A stretch of DNA of 64,000 nucleotides, taken from the IMG/VR virus record IMGVR_UViG_3300042484_001840, positions 62,001 through 126,000 of that record; one strand, 5' to 3'. This stretch comes from a virus. A program made the position numbers and the translations under genes. A model generated the notes under the pieces. It ran no database searches. It was not told the DNA's origin and saw nothing but the letters and a program-made list of their open reading frames with translations. Positions 43,539-52,505 of the stretch are shown piece by piece (position 1 is the stretch's first letter; every line of letters starts with the position of its first letter).

Positions 43539-44138
43539 TTATGCGCTCCTTATAGCAGTTTTGATGTATGTGATTGCTTTGCCAATGTCTCGGGCGTAGT
43601 TGAATATCCAGTCATTGGCATTCTTGTATGAATTGTCTTTGATTGGGTGCCAAAAGAAATGACCCTCATCTATGGGTGTGTGTAAAAAATCTTTGAGTTC
43701 AGAGACAGCCAAAAAGTTCTTATTGAAGTCAGTCAATTTTCTAACGATTGACTTGCCTGTATCTATATTGTATGCGTGTCGGTCAAATTGACTTGAAGAT
43801 AAATCAACAAAATGAGTTCGTGTTACCGTCACTAGATGGGCATTGAAATCGCCTGTAGTGCTTTTGATTTCTCCGACCCAGTTCGGTCCAACACCAACAC
43901 TCCAAGCAGTCTTAGACCATTTATCCCGTGGTACAGAGGTGCTGATGCTCTCTACCATCTCCTCATTGCAAACAAACGCAGACACAGGTATCACTTTGTT
44001 CTGAATATTGAAGTAGTTGAATACTTCTGATGTGATCCGTGCTGAAAGTATGCAACAATTCTTTTTGACATTTGGGGCTACTTCTGCTTGCCAAAATTCG
44101 TTGAGTTTCTCGGTTACAAATGCTTGTTTAGTAGTCAT
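43539..44138 (-). CDS. Hypothetical protein, papain-like layout (199 aa)
   Basis: ATG 44138 overlaps the previous stop. KKNCCILSARITSEVFNYF followed by VIPVSAFVCN, a central FNAHLVTVT and HFVDLSSSQFD suggests a Cys...His...Asp order as in transglutaminase/papain-like folds. Other Cys/His are not conserved here to prove it. Function inferred only. Confidence 0.58.
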   Translation of the reverse strand: MTTKQAFVTEKLNEFWQAEVAPNVKKNCCILSARITSEVFNYFNIQNKVIPVSAFVCNEEMVESISTSVPRDKWSKTAWSVGVGPNWVGEIKSTTGDFNAHLVTVTRTHFVDLSSSQFDRHAYNIDTGKSIVRKLTDFNKNFLAVSELKDFLHTPIDEGHFFWHPIKDNSYKNANDWIFNYARDIGKAITYIKTAIRSA

Positions 44139-44359
44139 GAAATTTTGATTTTCTTGATTTTGATTTCGTCTAGCGGAAGCCAACCGAACCATTTGTTATT
44201 GATGCTTTTCAATAGAACCTGATTGACTCTATTTGGATTGGGCATCATAAAGAATTCAGGTCCGTGTTCTTTGACTCGGTTGCGTGTTCTCTTTGATGCA
44301 GTTTGACCGTTGATTGTAATAAATACTTCTTCGGTAATTTGAGGGTCAGGCGCTGTCAC
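44135..44359 (-). CDS. Basic hypothetical protein (74 aa)
   Basis: TEEVFITINGQTASKRTRNR, then MPNPNRVNQVLLKSINNKWF. Basic and compact. Coupled on both sides by ATGA overlaps. Not recognised. Confidence 0.6.
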   Translation of the reverse strand: MTAPDPQITEEVFITINGQTASKRTRNRVKEHGPEFFMMPNPNRVNQVLLKSINNKWFGWLPLDEIKIKKIKIS

Positions 44360-44811
44360 TTCTCTGCCTTTCTCTCTTCTTTCGGATTACGAACTTGGTA
44401 AAGACCTTTTTTGATCTTTCTAAAGTACTGAGGGTTTGATTCAATAAACTTAAGAATTGTCGGATATGACATTTCGGATAAGTCTGTCAAAAATTGAGTA
44501 GTGACGGTTGCTTCAGCGTTGTCATCTAGCCACTTGTAGATTTCGTCATACTTGTCAACACGCTTAACTTTTGGTTCTAGACCATCAAACTCGGGATTGA
44601 CCTTGGCAATAATGCTCGGTGGGAACATATATTTACTGAGTGTTTCAGCGGTGACTTTGCCTTCGTATTTTTGCATGGTGTAGCGAAGGCGAATAATCTC
44701 TGACGGCTCCCGCATTTCTTCGGGTGGAACGCTTGTGGCATTACCATACTTAGCAATGAGATTTTGAATTGCGATGCGGTATTCGTTTTCGGCGGTTTCA
44801 ATAGTTGTCAT
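44356..44811 (-). CDS. Putative winged-helix protein (151 aa)
   Basis: C-terminal half KYDEIYKWLDDNAEATVTTQ, LTDLSEMSYPTILKFIESNP and KIKKGLYQVRNPK looks like a winged helix with wing. N-terminal helical oligomerisation part. First gene of the 43242-44811 operon. Start in leader CTAGCAAAGGACAATT. Confidence 0.58.
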   Translation of the reverse strand: MTTIETAENEYRIAIQNLIAKYGNATSVPPEEMREPSEIIRLRYTMQKYEGKVTAETLSKYMFPPSIIAKVNPEFDGLEPKVKRVDKYDEIYKWLDDNAEATVTTQFLTDLSEMSYPTILKFIESNPQYFRKIKKGLYQVRNPKEERKAEK

Positions 44812-44842
44812 AATTGTCCTTTGCTAGTAATCGGTTATGTAT

Positions 44843-44871
44843 ATTATGGCATGTCTAAAAGCAAAAAGCAA
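44843..44871 (-). promoter_or_regulatory. Promoter (44811 operon)
   Basis: TTGCTT (44866-44871), 17-bp spacer, CATAAT (44843-44848). Confidence 0.55.
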
Positions 44872-44904
44872 ATAATTATTAAAAATAGCCTCTGACCAGC
44901 GGTT

Positions 44905-45237
44905 TTAGTCAACTATGTTTTTGGTGAATTTGCTTTCTTTTACCTTTTTGACAATTCTTGAGATGTCATCTTCCGAAGCATCGTCAACAATGAAGAGTTC
45001 TGCCGTGGATGTTGACCCAAGGTTCATCTTGTAACAATCCTTGATAAATTCATATGAATCACTAGCCATACTTTGTTCGCCATTTTTTGTGTAGCGAACA
45101 GCAGTTTTCTTATCTTCTAGGAGAACGGCGAACGGAATGTTCCCATTTTTGTTTTCATAGTAGAAAATTGCTGGATATGTGAATTTTTCTTTCAGATTCT
45201 TCTTTGCTCGCTCTGTTACATCAATATCTTGCTTCAT
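44905..45237 (-). CDS. Hypothetical protein (110 aa)
   Basis: Lys-rich, with FTYPAIFYYENKNGNIPFAV, EDKKTAVRYTKNGEQ and a C-terminal amphipathic helix (ISRIVKKVKESKFTKNI). ATG adjoins the kinase-like gene stop, so made together. Not recognised. Confidence 0.6.
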   Translation of the reverse strand: MKQDIDVTERAKKNLKEKFTYPAIFYYENKNGNIPFAVLLEDKKTAVRYTKNGEQSMASDSYEFIKDCYKMNLGSTSTAELFIVDDASEDDISRIVKKVKESKFTKNIVD

Positions 45238-47276
45238 CAGAGTCCGCCAGTGGAATTGCTTGCGCCGAAGCCCAAGTCACTAAATGTCTCCGTAAGAGCG
45301 CCGGGGTTGTCTTCTAGATATTTAAGTCGTGTCATAGCAAGTGTCCTCATCGCATTCATATGCGCTTTCTCAGTAGGTGTCAATTCTATACCACGACCAC
45401 TAAGCCTGTCAAGTGAAAAAATCTGGTCAAGTTGGGCACGAATTCTTTCTACGGCAATTTTTTGCCCATTATTAAATCGTTCCATTGCTTCATCATCACT
45501 AAAAACCCTAGTTCCAAAATCGCCCAAATAATTAAAAAATATGTTTCCCCCACTACTTGAATAGTTTGTCGGAGTCATATCTTTGCGATATAGGGCATGT
45601 TCGTCAAATTCGGTGCCTAAGACTTCTACATCGTAACCTATTGACATAAGTTCTGACGCTCGCCCTCCGAACATTAAACCATTGTCAATCACGCCGAGTC
45701 GCTGGTCGCCCTTTTCGTCATATGCAACTTTTACATTAAACTCATGGCGGTCAAGATTGTCAAAAATATAATCAAGCGCAAGAATTTGGGCAACATCTTC
45801 AGGACTTACATTGTCTGCGTCAATTCCACCAGCATCGCCAGAGTCACGCCAAAGTACAGTCTCACCCTCATCGTCCATTTGAGTTTTTAGGGGCACTGTC
45901 GTTTCCCATGACTCAATACTCCTCATTGCTGTCCAGCGAACACTTCTTCCCTGTGTGTTATTCCAGTCTGGTGATTGAGGGTTAACAACTGGAACCCTTG
46001 TCCCTGTACGAATTTCCTTGGAATCATTCCTAGCAGCGAGGTCAAGAACGGCGGATGCTTCCATCCCGATATTTTCAAGAAGTCCATCGTTAGCGCCAAA
46101 TGTTGAAGCCTTCATGTACCAGACTTCGCCAGTTTCTTTATCTTCTACCTTAAATACAGTCCAGAGTCCGCCATACTCATGACCACCATTTGACTCTTTA
46201 CCTTGATTACCCTTGAGCGCCTTGAATTTAAAACGCTTATTTTCAAATGTTGTGTCCTTGTCTATCGTGTCTGGTTCAAAGTTCCCAGTCATGATGTCCT
46301 CAAATGTGATGTCAACACCCTGAGGATTTAGTAGACCTAGCCCACTATTTTCATCAATAATAATATTTTCGTCAAAGACTGCGGCTGCAAAAATATCATC
46401 ATCAAGGTCAGCGACATCGCCACCTCCATAGTGAATATCGGCTACAGCATTGCGATACTTCTCGTCATCAATTGTACTAATGCGGGTTGGACCAATAAGT
46501 TCAGCCTTTGCTTCTTCTGCTCCAGCAAATTGGACCTTGGGCTTTCCGTATCGCATGACTTCTACGCCATCGGGTACATTTCCAGATCCGCCAATTCTGT
46601 TAATAAAATCGTCGTAGTCTCGCTTTGAAAGAACTAATATTTCCTTATCCGTCTCAACAACATAATGGTCGCCCGAAGTAAATGCGAGTTCTTGTGCTTT
46701 TTCGTCAGCACGCTTAAATGCGCGATTTCTATTGATACGAATAGGGACACGCTGGTCCTGAGGTAGACCTCGCGCGAGGGCACTAAATGCATCTTCAAAA
46801 TCTTCTGCTGGCTCTTCTGGAGCACTGGTATCTGCAATGCTCGCATCAAAACCAAGACGATCTTGTGAAATTTCACTAGATGGCTGTGGAGGGTCAAGAA
46901 TGTTCTCAACCGATGGAACCCGAGTTTCAAGACCGGGGTATCCAATTTCCTCAAGCGATGAAGATCCCAGCGATAGCCCACGCTCTGAAAGTGATGGGTA
47001 TCCAAGTTTTCCTAATTGAGAAGGTTTCCCGCGCTTTTTTGCAGACGCAGCCGACCCATAGGAAGGCTTGTAGGAAATATCCGCACCGTCAGAACCGACC
47101 ACCCTCATTGAGGGACGGTTCATTGAGGTTAATCCCCGCTGAACCTCATTGCCAATTTCGTCAAGTAAGCGACTCCCAGCAGGGCGTTCCCATGCTGTAC
47201 CTTCTTGGACAATGCCGTCATTGTCAGCATCTATGGCATCTGGGTCATAGGGTTCTACGCGGAGTTTTAGTGCCAT
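45237..47276 (-). CDS. PI4K/HipA-like kinase fused to Ca-loop N-terminus
   Basis: 679 residues. The N-terminus DADNDGIVQEGTAWERPAG is an actinophage motif resembling an EF-hand loop, followed by a long disordered Pro/Ser region (about 45-165). The C-terminal third shows a kinase-like layout: GEVWYMKAS (possible nucleotide Lys), then FDNLDRHEFN (catalytic-loop D509, N514) and GVIDNGLMF (metal D531), as in PI3/4-kinase and HipA-like folds. May phosphorylate protein or lipid; could be a virion-injected effector. Confidence 0.62.
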   Translation of the reverse strand: MALKLRVEPYDPDAIDADNDGIVQEGTAWERPAGSRLLDEIGNEVQRGLTSMNRPSMRVVGSDGADISYKPSYGSAASAKKRGKPSQLGKLGYPSLSERGLSLGSSSLEEIGYPGLETRVPSVENILDPPQPSSEISQDRLGFDASIADTSAPEEPAEDFEDAFSALARGLPQDQRVPIRINRNRAFKRADEKAQELAFTSGDHYVVETDKEILVLSKRDYDDFINRIGGSGNVPDGVEVMRYGKPKVQFAGAEEAKAELIGPTRISTIDDEKYRNAVADIHYGGGDVADLDDDIFAAAVFDENIIIDENSGLGLLNPQGVDITFEDIMTGNFEPDTIDKDTTFENKRFKFKALKGNQGKESNGGHEYGGLWTVFKVEDKETGEVWYMKASTFGANDGLLENIGMEASAVLDLAARNDSKEIRTGTRVPVVNPQSPDWNNTQGRSVRWTAMRSIESWETTVPLKTQMDDEGETVLWRDSGDAGGIDADNVSPEDVAQILALDYIFDNLDRHEFNVKVAYDEKGDQRLGVIDNGLMFGGRASELMSIGYDVEVLGTEFDEHALYRKDMTPTNYSSSGGNIFFNYLGDFGTRVFSDDEAMERFNNGQKIAVERIRAQLDQIFSLDRLSGRGIELTPTEKAHMNAMRTLAMTRLKYLEDNPGALTETFSDLGFGASNSTGGL

Positions 47277-47288
47277 AGGTTAACTATT

Positions 47289-47654
47289 TTACTCTTTTTT
47301 CTGTTGACTGACAGGTTCCCAACCTTGTTCACAAAAAGAATGATGAAGCGTTTTGAAATGACCGTGTTTACCCTTGCGCATAAGTTCGCCAGGTTTCCCT
47401 GTTACTTCACAAGTTAAAAGGGAGATCCGTTCTGCATTTCGTATTAAGCCATCAATTCGTTCGCTGAATTCAGGATTTGAAGGTGCGTAGTAAAATCGTA
47501 AACCACCAAATTTTTCTTTAATTTGGTAGATCTTATAATCTGGGTCTATTTTGAGAATATCATTATGTAGTCGCTCAATCAGCGGGAACCAACCCTCATC
47601 ACAACTAACTGTTGCGGGAAATGTTGGGTGGAATCTTAGTAAAATATCTTCCAT
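47289..47654 (-). CDS. Conserved phage/bacterial protein (KEKFGGLRFYY type)
   Basis: 121 residues. CDEGWFPLIERLHNDI, QIKEKFGGLRFYYAPSN and LLTCEVTGKPGELM...HGHFKTL are hallmarks of a widespread small family with CxxxG zinc-like features. Function unknown. RBS AAGGA. Confidence 0.76.
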   Translation of the reverse strand: MEDILLRFHPTFPATVSCDEGWFPLIERLHNDILKIDPDYKIYQIKEKFGGLRFYYAPSNPEFSERIDGLIRNAERISLLTCEVTGKPGELMRKGKHGHFKTLHHSFCEQGWEPVSQQKKE

Positions 47655-47677
47655 AAAATCCTTATCGTTTATTTTGC

Positions 47678-48298
47678 TTAAAAATCATATTGCAAAAAAT
47701 ACCCTGCTGTCTCGTGTAAGCCAACAGAAATTGCTAGATGAAATGTATCTATGTCTTCTGGAATTATACCAGTTTCCATATTTAAAATTTCTTGCGCTTC
47801 GCTAATATATTCATTATTTCTAAGTACAGTAGGGTCTTCCGAATGGACCAAAGCGCCCCATGTAACCTTTTTACCTAATTTTATCTTAAATGGTATAGCG
47901 CATAAATCTATAGTGTCTACATCAACATAATTTATTGTTAAGCATTCATTAACTCCGCTTTTTGGATCAAGAAATGCCTCTACTAGGTTTTTGTCGCGGG
48001 TTAGTTCGGGGTTTTTAGACATATACCCCTCTGCTAGGACGGTGAATGAATCACAATGCCACCCTCGCCTGAGTGCATTATATGCATCGTGCGTGCGCTC
48101 AATCTTTTCATCGTCATCGCTCATAAAAGATGTGTCCATTTGCGCCACGCAAACAAGTTCATCATCGCGCCATCCAAAAATATTCATGGCTAGTTCTTCA
48201 CCGATACCGTGGTCTTTGACAACTTGCGTTTTAGCAGCCTGACCAACAGCGAGTGTCAAACTAATCTTTGAAATAGAATCTGGATATTTTCCCTGCAT
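47678..48298 (-). CDS. Hypothetical protein (206 aa)
   Basis: Central ELVCVAQMDTSFMSDDDEKI, AYNALRRGWHCDSFTVLAEG and LTINYVDVDTIDLCAIPFKI suggest an alpha/beta protein. Neighbour of the kinase-like gene on the same strand. Not recognised. Confidence 0.6.
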   Translation of the reverse strand: MQGKYPDSISKISLTLAVGQAAKTQVVKDHGIGEELAMNIFGWRDDELVCVAQMDTSFMSDDDEKIERTHDAYNALRRGWHCDSFTVLAEGYMSKNPELTRDKNLVEAFLDPKSGVNECLTINYVDVDTIDLCAIPFKIKLGKKVTWGALVHSEDPTVLRNNEYISEAQEILNMETGIIPEDIDTFHLAISVGLHETAGYFLQYDF

Positions 48299-48378
48299 AT
48301 AGACAACTTAGTAGGAAAATAGTATGGGTGGGGGGAACCTTCCACTAGCGGTCAAAGTAATCCACTAATGTTTCGTTT

Positions 48379-48702
48379 ATGACACAGAGCAATAATCCCA
48401 AAAAGAAGGCAGTAGCCAAAAAAACTACTGTCCCCAAAAAAGCAACAGCAAAGAAAACCAGTCCTTCACTAGCCCCAGCAAAGCGTGGTCGCCCACCGAA
48501 GAAGAAGGCAGAAGAAGTTGTTGAGGAAATCAACAATGCAGTAGATTCAGCACAAGATACTGTTACTGAAATTGTTGAAGAAAAAATTGATCAGGCTTTT
48601 GCCTTGATTGATGATTTGGTTGAATATGTTGTTACACCAGAAAACATCAAAAAGGCAAATCGGGTACAACGATTTTTCCGTTCACTTTTTAAGCGTAAGT
48701 AA
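48379..48702 (+). CDS. Histone H1-like Lys/Ala protein with AT-hook
   Basis: 107 residues. N-terminal half has Lys-Ala-Pro repeats (KKKAVAKKTTVPKKATAKK) and KRGRPPKKK, a GRP AT-hook. C-terminal acidic coil (DTVTEIVEEKIDQAFALIDD) and basic end (RSLFKRK). Likely nucleoid or virion DNA-binding protein. A lone rightward gene among leftward ones. Confidence 0.72.
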   Translation: MTQSNNPKKKAVAKKTTVPKKATAKKTSPSLAPAKRGRPPKKKAEEVVEEINNAVDSAQDTVTEIVEEKIDQAFALIDDLVEYVVTPENIKKANRVQRFFRSLFKRK

Positions 48703-48704
48703 AA

Positions 48705-49022
48705 CTATTTAATATTTTTCCCGCACTTCATACAGCGCGTTCCCCACGGAAACCATTTTAGTGTTTCCGCTGGGTGACCACACTCAAGGATGCCTATTGC
48801 CATCTTGTTTGCTGCGTTGCGTAAAAATTCACTGAGAGTAATGTTTTCTTTGTCTGCAGCGCGCTTCCAGTAAGCGTGATCTTCGTCTGTTGTCCTAATT
48901 AAAACTTGTTTTGTAGCAGTAGAACCATCTTCTGCTCCAGTATTAGGCTTGCGAGTGGGCGTAATTGTTTCAGCAACTTTAGCCATGGCTGCTTCTACAT
49001 TGTCAATATTTTCGTCATTCAT
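48705..49022 (-). CDS. RHH-type protein with zinc ribbon end (105 aa)
   Basis: ATG 49022 near the upstream stop. TKQVLIRTTDEDHAYWKRAA, then ENITLSEFLRNAANKM is an RHH-like or helical DNA-binding unit. The C-terminus CGHPAETLKWFPWGTRCMKC has CGH...CMKC zinc ligands. Possibly a regulator of the terminase/primase operon. Coupled to the terminase-like gene. Confidence 0.6.
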   Translation of the reverse strand: MNDENIDNVEAAMAKVAETITPTRKPNTGAEDGSTATKQVLIRTTDEDHAYWKRAADKENITLSEFLRNAANKMAIGILECGHPAETLKWFPWGTRCMKCGKNIK

Positions 49023-49653
49023 AAACTGTTTCCTCATCGTCGTCTATATCTGCTGTCTGCGCTTCAATTTCCGCAAGGGAAGGCAAAGCCCTAACATTTT
49101 CTCCTAGAATTTGCTTAACCGTATCAGATGGAAGTACTCCAGATAATCCCATAAGTTCAAGAAGTGCTCGCGCCTCTGTCTCGGGGTTAAATTTATTGAT
49201 TTCTGCTGGTCCAGCATTGGAAGTACCAGCAAGAATAGCCCGTGGCAAACTATCTATTGTCTCCACTGTCAGGTTGACGGTCTGTTGCTCCATGCCTAGT
49301 AGTTTTGCTCGCCTGTCCATAATTCCAAGTACCTGTTGTATTGCCTTCAAATCTGGCTCTACGGTAATTTCAGTACCATCATCTAGCGTGGTTTTACGGT
49401 GCTGGGTTAGCGGCCAGATTGCTTGTTGCAATGCGTCTAGTCGCTCTAATTCCATGCGAAGCACTTCGGGATATGCCATTAGTGCTTCTTTATTCATTTT
49501 TTCCAGTTGACGCTTAATAGCAGCATTAACTGATTGGGTCGTAATATTGAAACGCCGACCAATTTCCTGCGGAGAAACACCTGCTTGACGCATCTTGAAA
49601 ATACGCAAATCGCGTTCAGCCAAAAATTCTTTTGTCAAGCCTTTGCTACTCAT
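49015..49653 (-). CDS. Terminase small subunit candidate
   Basis: 212 residues. N-terminal HTH (RIFKMRQAGVSPQEIGRRFN, ITTQSVNAAIKRQL), then a long helical rod (PEVLRMELERLDALQQAIWP) and DLKAIQQVLGIMDRRAKLLG, the typical layout of small terminases that oligomerise and bind packaging sites. C-terminus acidic. Upstream it overlaps the primase gene by one base. The large terminase is not in the window. Confidence 0.65.
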   Translation of the reverse strand: MSSKGLTKEFLAERDLRIFKMRQAGVSPQEIGRRFNITTQSVNAAIKRQLEKMNKEALMAYPEVLRMELERLDALQQAIWPLTQHRKTTLDDGTEITVEPDLKAIQQVLGIMDRRAKLLGMEQQTVNLTVETIDSLPRAILAGTSNAGPAEINKFNPETEARALLELMGLSGVLPSDTVKQILGENVRALPSLAEIEAQTADIDDDEETVYE

Positions 49654-51365
49654 CAGTCACCTTCTAGGAATTCTAGCACTTCAAACGGAAATACCTTCCC
49701 ACGCTTCATTTTAGTCGGCCATCTACGCTGGTCACGGGCACCTCGGAAGTGTCTGACCTCGTAAACATAGCCATCAACTGATGTTGGATCTGGCTGTAAG
49801 GACAAGCCAAATTCAGGCCAGCGTGACCATACGGCGGAACCAAATGGTCGTAGATCTCTTGATGCCATGGCGCTACCAAGCGGAGCATGATGCTCAAACC
49901 AAAAGGCGCACTTAAAATACTCACGAAGAGTGTCAAAGTATTTAGCAATCTCAATTGCTACCGATTCGCTTGTTCTTCCGCCTGGGTCAATAAATGACTT
50001 ATAAATAGGACCAAGGAATACAATGTCAGGCTTAACTATTTCAAGTTTTTCCTCAATCATCATCCTGTCCTGCATTCTCATCAAGTCAATACCGTCAGGC
50101 TTGATAAGTAGATGGGCATCAGGAACATGCTTATTGCCGTAATGCAATGTCGCATTATAGATATTTCGCGATGTTCGCCTAATGATTCTTTCTGGGTTTT
50201 CCAAGTCAATCATGAGAGTACGCATAGGTGGAATTGCCTCAAAGGTAAAAGGATGCAGACCAGAGGAAACGCAAAGTGCCACCTGTCGTGCAAGCATTGT
50301 TTTTCCAACACCCTCGGCAGCAACAACCATAACTCGCTCGCCACGCTCTAGGAGACCAGGTATAACCCAATCGTATGTATCCGTCTCTGACTCATTAACG
50401 AATTCTCCCCACTCAACTAATCGTCCCTCGTTCTTTACTGCCACCACCTGAGGGTCTAATTCAAGAAGAATTCTTTCAGCACGCTGGATTTTTGCTTGAT
50501 GGGATAAATTATCTTTCTCAAATAATTTGTGAAGTTTGTCTAAGACTGGCGCATATGGATCGTGAGCCTCAGGCTCATCTACCATTTGATCAAAATCACG
50601 CAAGTCCTCAAGTTTCCCGCCACCCTTAAGAAGATCAGTTACATCTTTTACCTTGTCGGCAATTTTAACTGAGACTTGACACTCTGCTTGGATTAATCTA
50701 TTTGAAACATCAATAGCGTGCTTTTTACCAACTTCATCGTTGTCAGCAACTATGACGATCTTTGCACCAGCAAGTGTCTCGGTGTGAATGTCTAGCCATT
50801 TACCAGCACCGCCCGGCATTGTTGTTGCAGGTATTCCCATTTTAATAAGGGTATTTGAGTCCTTTTCACCCTCAACTACCCAAATTGTTTCGTCTGCATC
50901 ACGAGCAGCACAAATCATTGGCAAGTTATATAGGACTTTTTCAATCCCATCAAGATTCATTACCCATTCGCCACTTACTGGGTCTACACGGCGTTGACGG
51001 AATGTTTTTTTACCATCCTCATCAACAAATCTTTGTTTTTGAAATAGTAATTCACCCAAAGCATCACGATAATCGTAAGTTTCTACGAGGGTTAATCTTT
51101 GTTTCTTTTTTGGAATATCTTTCGGTGGCATTAGATCAGAAACTGTCATTCCAACCGACCCACAAATAGTTTCCACATCACACGGAATTCCGCGGTGACA
51201 TGTAACTAGGACGCGACCATCAGTACCTTGACCAATTGAAAGGGATGGGTTTTTATCATCATTTCTACACGGGCATTGTGCTGACCAATTTTGACCGTTT
51301 TGTTTTACGCCATTAAGTTTTGATAGAAATTTCTCTACCTCTGATGAAGTATTTTCCCTTGCCAT
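49653..51365 (-). CDS. Primase-helicase (zinc finger, TOPRIM, RecA-like ATPase)
   Basis: 570 residues. An N-terminal zinc finger (CPCRND...TCHRG...C, about 31-62) precedes TOPRIM motifs IWVVEGEKDS and IVIVADNDEVG. AAEGVGKTMLARQVAL (Walker A) and IVFLGPIYKS (Walker B type) make a RepA/RecA-like ATPase. Such a fused primase-helicase lays primers and unwinds phage DNA. ATG with GAGGA RBS. Confidence 0.9.
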   Translation of the reverse strand: MARENTSSEVEKFLSKLNGVKQNGQNWSAQCPCRNDDKNPSLSIGQGTDGRVLVTCHRGIPCDVETICGSVGMTVSDLMPPKDIPKKKQRLTLVETYDYRDALGELLFQKQRFVDEDGKKTFRQRRVDPVSGEWVMNLDGIEKVLYNLPMICAARDADETIWVVEGEKDSNTLIKMGIPATTMPGGAGKWLDIHTETLAGAKIVIVADNDEVGKKHAIDVSNRLIQAECQVSVKIADKVKDVTDLLKGGGKLEDLRDFDQMVDEPEAHDPYAPVLDKLHKLFEKDNLSHQAKIQRAERILLELDPQVVAVKNEGRLVEWGEFVNESETDTYDWVIPGLLERGERVMVVAAEGVGKTMLARQVALCVSSGLHPFTFEAIPPMRTLMIDLENPERIIRRTSRNIYNATLHYGNKHVPDAHLLIKPDGIDLMRMQDRMMIEEKLEIVKPDIVFLGPIYKSFIDPGGRTSESVAIEIAKYFDTLREYFKCAFWFEHHAPLGSAMASRDLRPFGSAVWSRWPEFGLSLQPDPTSVDGYVYEVRHFRGARDQRRWPTKMKRGKVFPFEVLEFLEGD

Positions 51366-51407
51366 AATGTCCTCTTGTTTAGCATAGAACTACTAGAAGG
51401 ACGCAGA

Positions 51408-52085
51408 TTACGGCGCTTTTCTTCCATTAGCAATAAATGAATTATATGTCGCTGGCATTTGTTCGGCAAGGATTTGCTCTAATGCATTGGCATAGTCACG
51501 AATTTCTTTTTGTGCATGCGAGTCTGCCCTTAGTTCAATGAAGTTCATCAAAGAACGAGCATTACATGTTGCGTAGAACTGAGTAAATGTCCCTACAGGA
51601 AGAACAACACGAGCAAGTTCCTTAGCAACACCAAGTTCTAAAAGTAAACGATACGAATCATAAGCATGAAGCATGAGTCCGTTCATTATCTCTGACGCAT
51701 CAACCGCAATATCCTCATTTAGTGGTTCAAAAGAGTAGCGACCAGGTACGCCAACTTGCGTACGAAAATCTTCAATTTCTGGGATAAAAAACTCATCGGT
51801 CATTTCTGCATACCGCGCTGAAAATTCGTTATACGACCAGCCGATTCTGTGACGGAACCATTCTCTTGTTACAAAAATAGGTGCCTTGATATGAAGTCTA
51901 AAAAAGTTATGTTCAAATGGCGTGCCGTGCTGATTTTTTAAAAGATAGTTAATGAGTCCAATGTCTCCATCGGAAATTTCCTCTACGCGCTTTCCAAAAG
52001 ACACTCGCGCACTATTCACAACACTTCTGTCATCAGCCATTACTGCGTCTAGGCGTACAAAACCGCCACCTGCTATTTCAATCAT
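51408..52085 (-). CDS. thyX: Flavin-dependent thymidylate synthase
   Basis: 225 residues from ATG 52085, coupled (ATGA) to the WhiB gene. Signature FRHRIGWSYNEFSARY (RHRX8S spacing, one more than RHRX7S) and HGTPFEHN, RADSHAQKEIR near the C-terminus. Converts dUMP to dTMP using FAD and folate. With ribonucleotide reductase it supplies dNTPs for phage DNA. Confidence 0.95.
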   Translation of the reverse strand: MIEIAGGGFVRLDAVMADDRSVVNSARVSFGKRVEEISDGDIGLINYLLKNQHGTPFEHNFFRLHIKAPIFVTREWFRHRIGWSYNEFSARYAEMTDEFFIPEIEDFRTQVGVPGRYSFEPLNEDIAVDASEIMNGLMLHAYDSYRLLLELGVAKELARVVLPVGTFTQFYATCNARSLMNFIELRADSHAQKEIRDYANALEQILAEQMPATYNSFIANGRKAP

Positions 52086-52339
52086 TTTGATATTGCACTC
52101 ACTCTCCGTGAAACACCTCGTTCTATCGGTGTTTTTCCTCCCCAAATACCAAAAATTTCTTTATTCTCTAAAGCGGACAACAAGCATTGTTCCCTGACTT
52201 TACATATACCGCAAAGTGTTTTTGCCTGAACCATCAACTTACGACTTTCGCGACTGTTCATTTCTTTTGGGTACCACCATTCTTGTGGTTGCCCCTTGCA
52301 CATGGCATCTTTAGCCCAATCGTTATTTTTGAATTCCAT
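52082..52339 (-). CDS. WhiB-family Fe-S transcription factor (copy 3)
   Basis: 85 residues, start ATG 52339 after AAGGAGGCAAA, an ideal RBS. Cys at 14, 43, 46, 52 and GIWGG at 64-68, with a basic end (ERGVSRRV). Coupled to thyX downstream by an ATGA overlap, so nucleotide synthesis and WhiB are co-expressed. Confidence 0.93.
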   Translation of the reverse strand: MEFKNNDWAKDAMCKGQPQEWWYPKEMNSRESRKLMVQAKTLCGICKVREQCLLSALENKEIFGIWGGKTPIERGVSRRVSAISK

Positions 52340-52505
52340 TTTGCCTCCTTGGAAATGAAGAATTGATCTTACGCACAATGTTTTTCAATGTCAAGTATTT
52401 GCGATTTAAATATTTACTTTTACTCCGAGAAGGCGCAATCCAATTTTTGTATTCAGGATTATTCGTAAAATCTTTGTACCTGAAATACTGATTGCTATCG
52501 TTCAC
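52323..52505 (-). CDS. Basic 60-aa protein
   Basis: GTG 52505 overlaps the methyltransferase stop (GTGA), and the end overlaps the WhiB start by 17 bp. Rich in Lys, Arg, Asn and Tyr (YRYKDFT, SRSKSKYLNRKYLTLKNIVR). No domain recognised; the tight coupling is the main support. Confidence 0.5.
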   Translation of the reverse strand: MNDSNQYFRYKDFTNNPEYKNWIAPSRSKSKYLNRKYLTLKNIVRKINSSFPRRQNGIQK

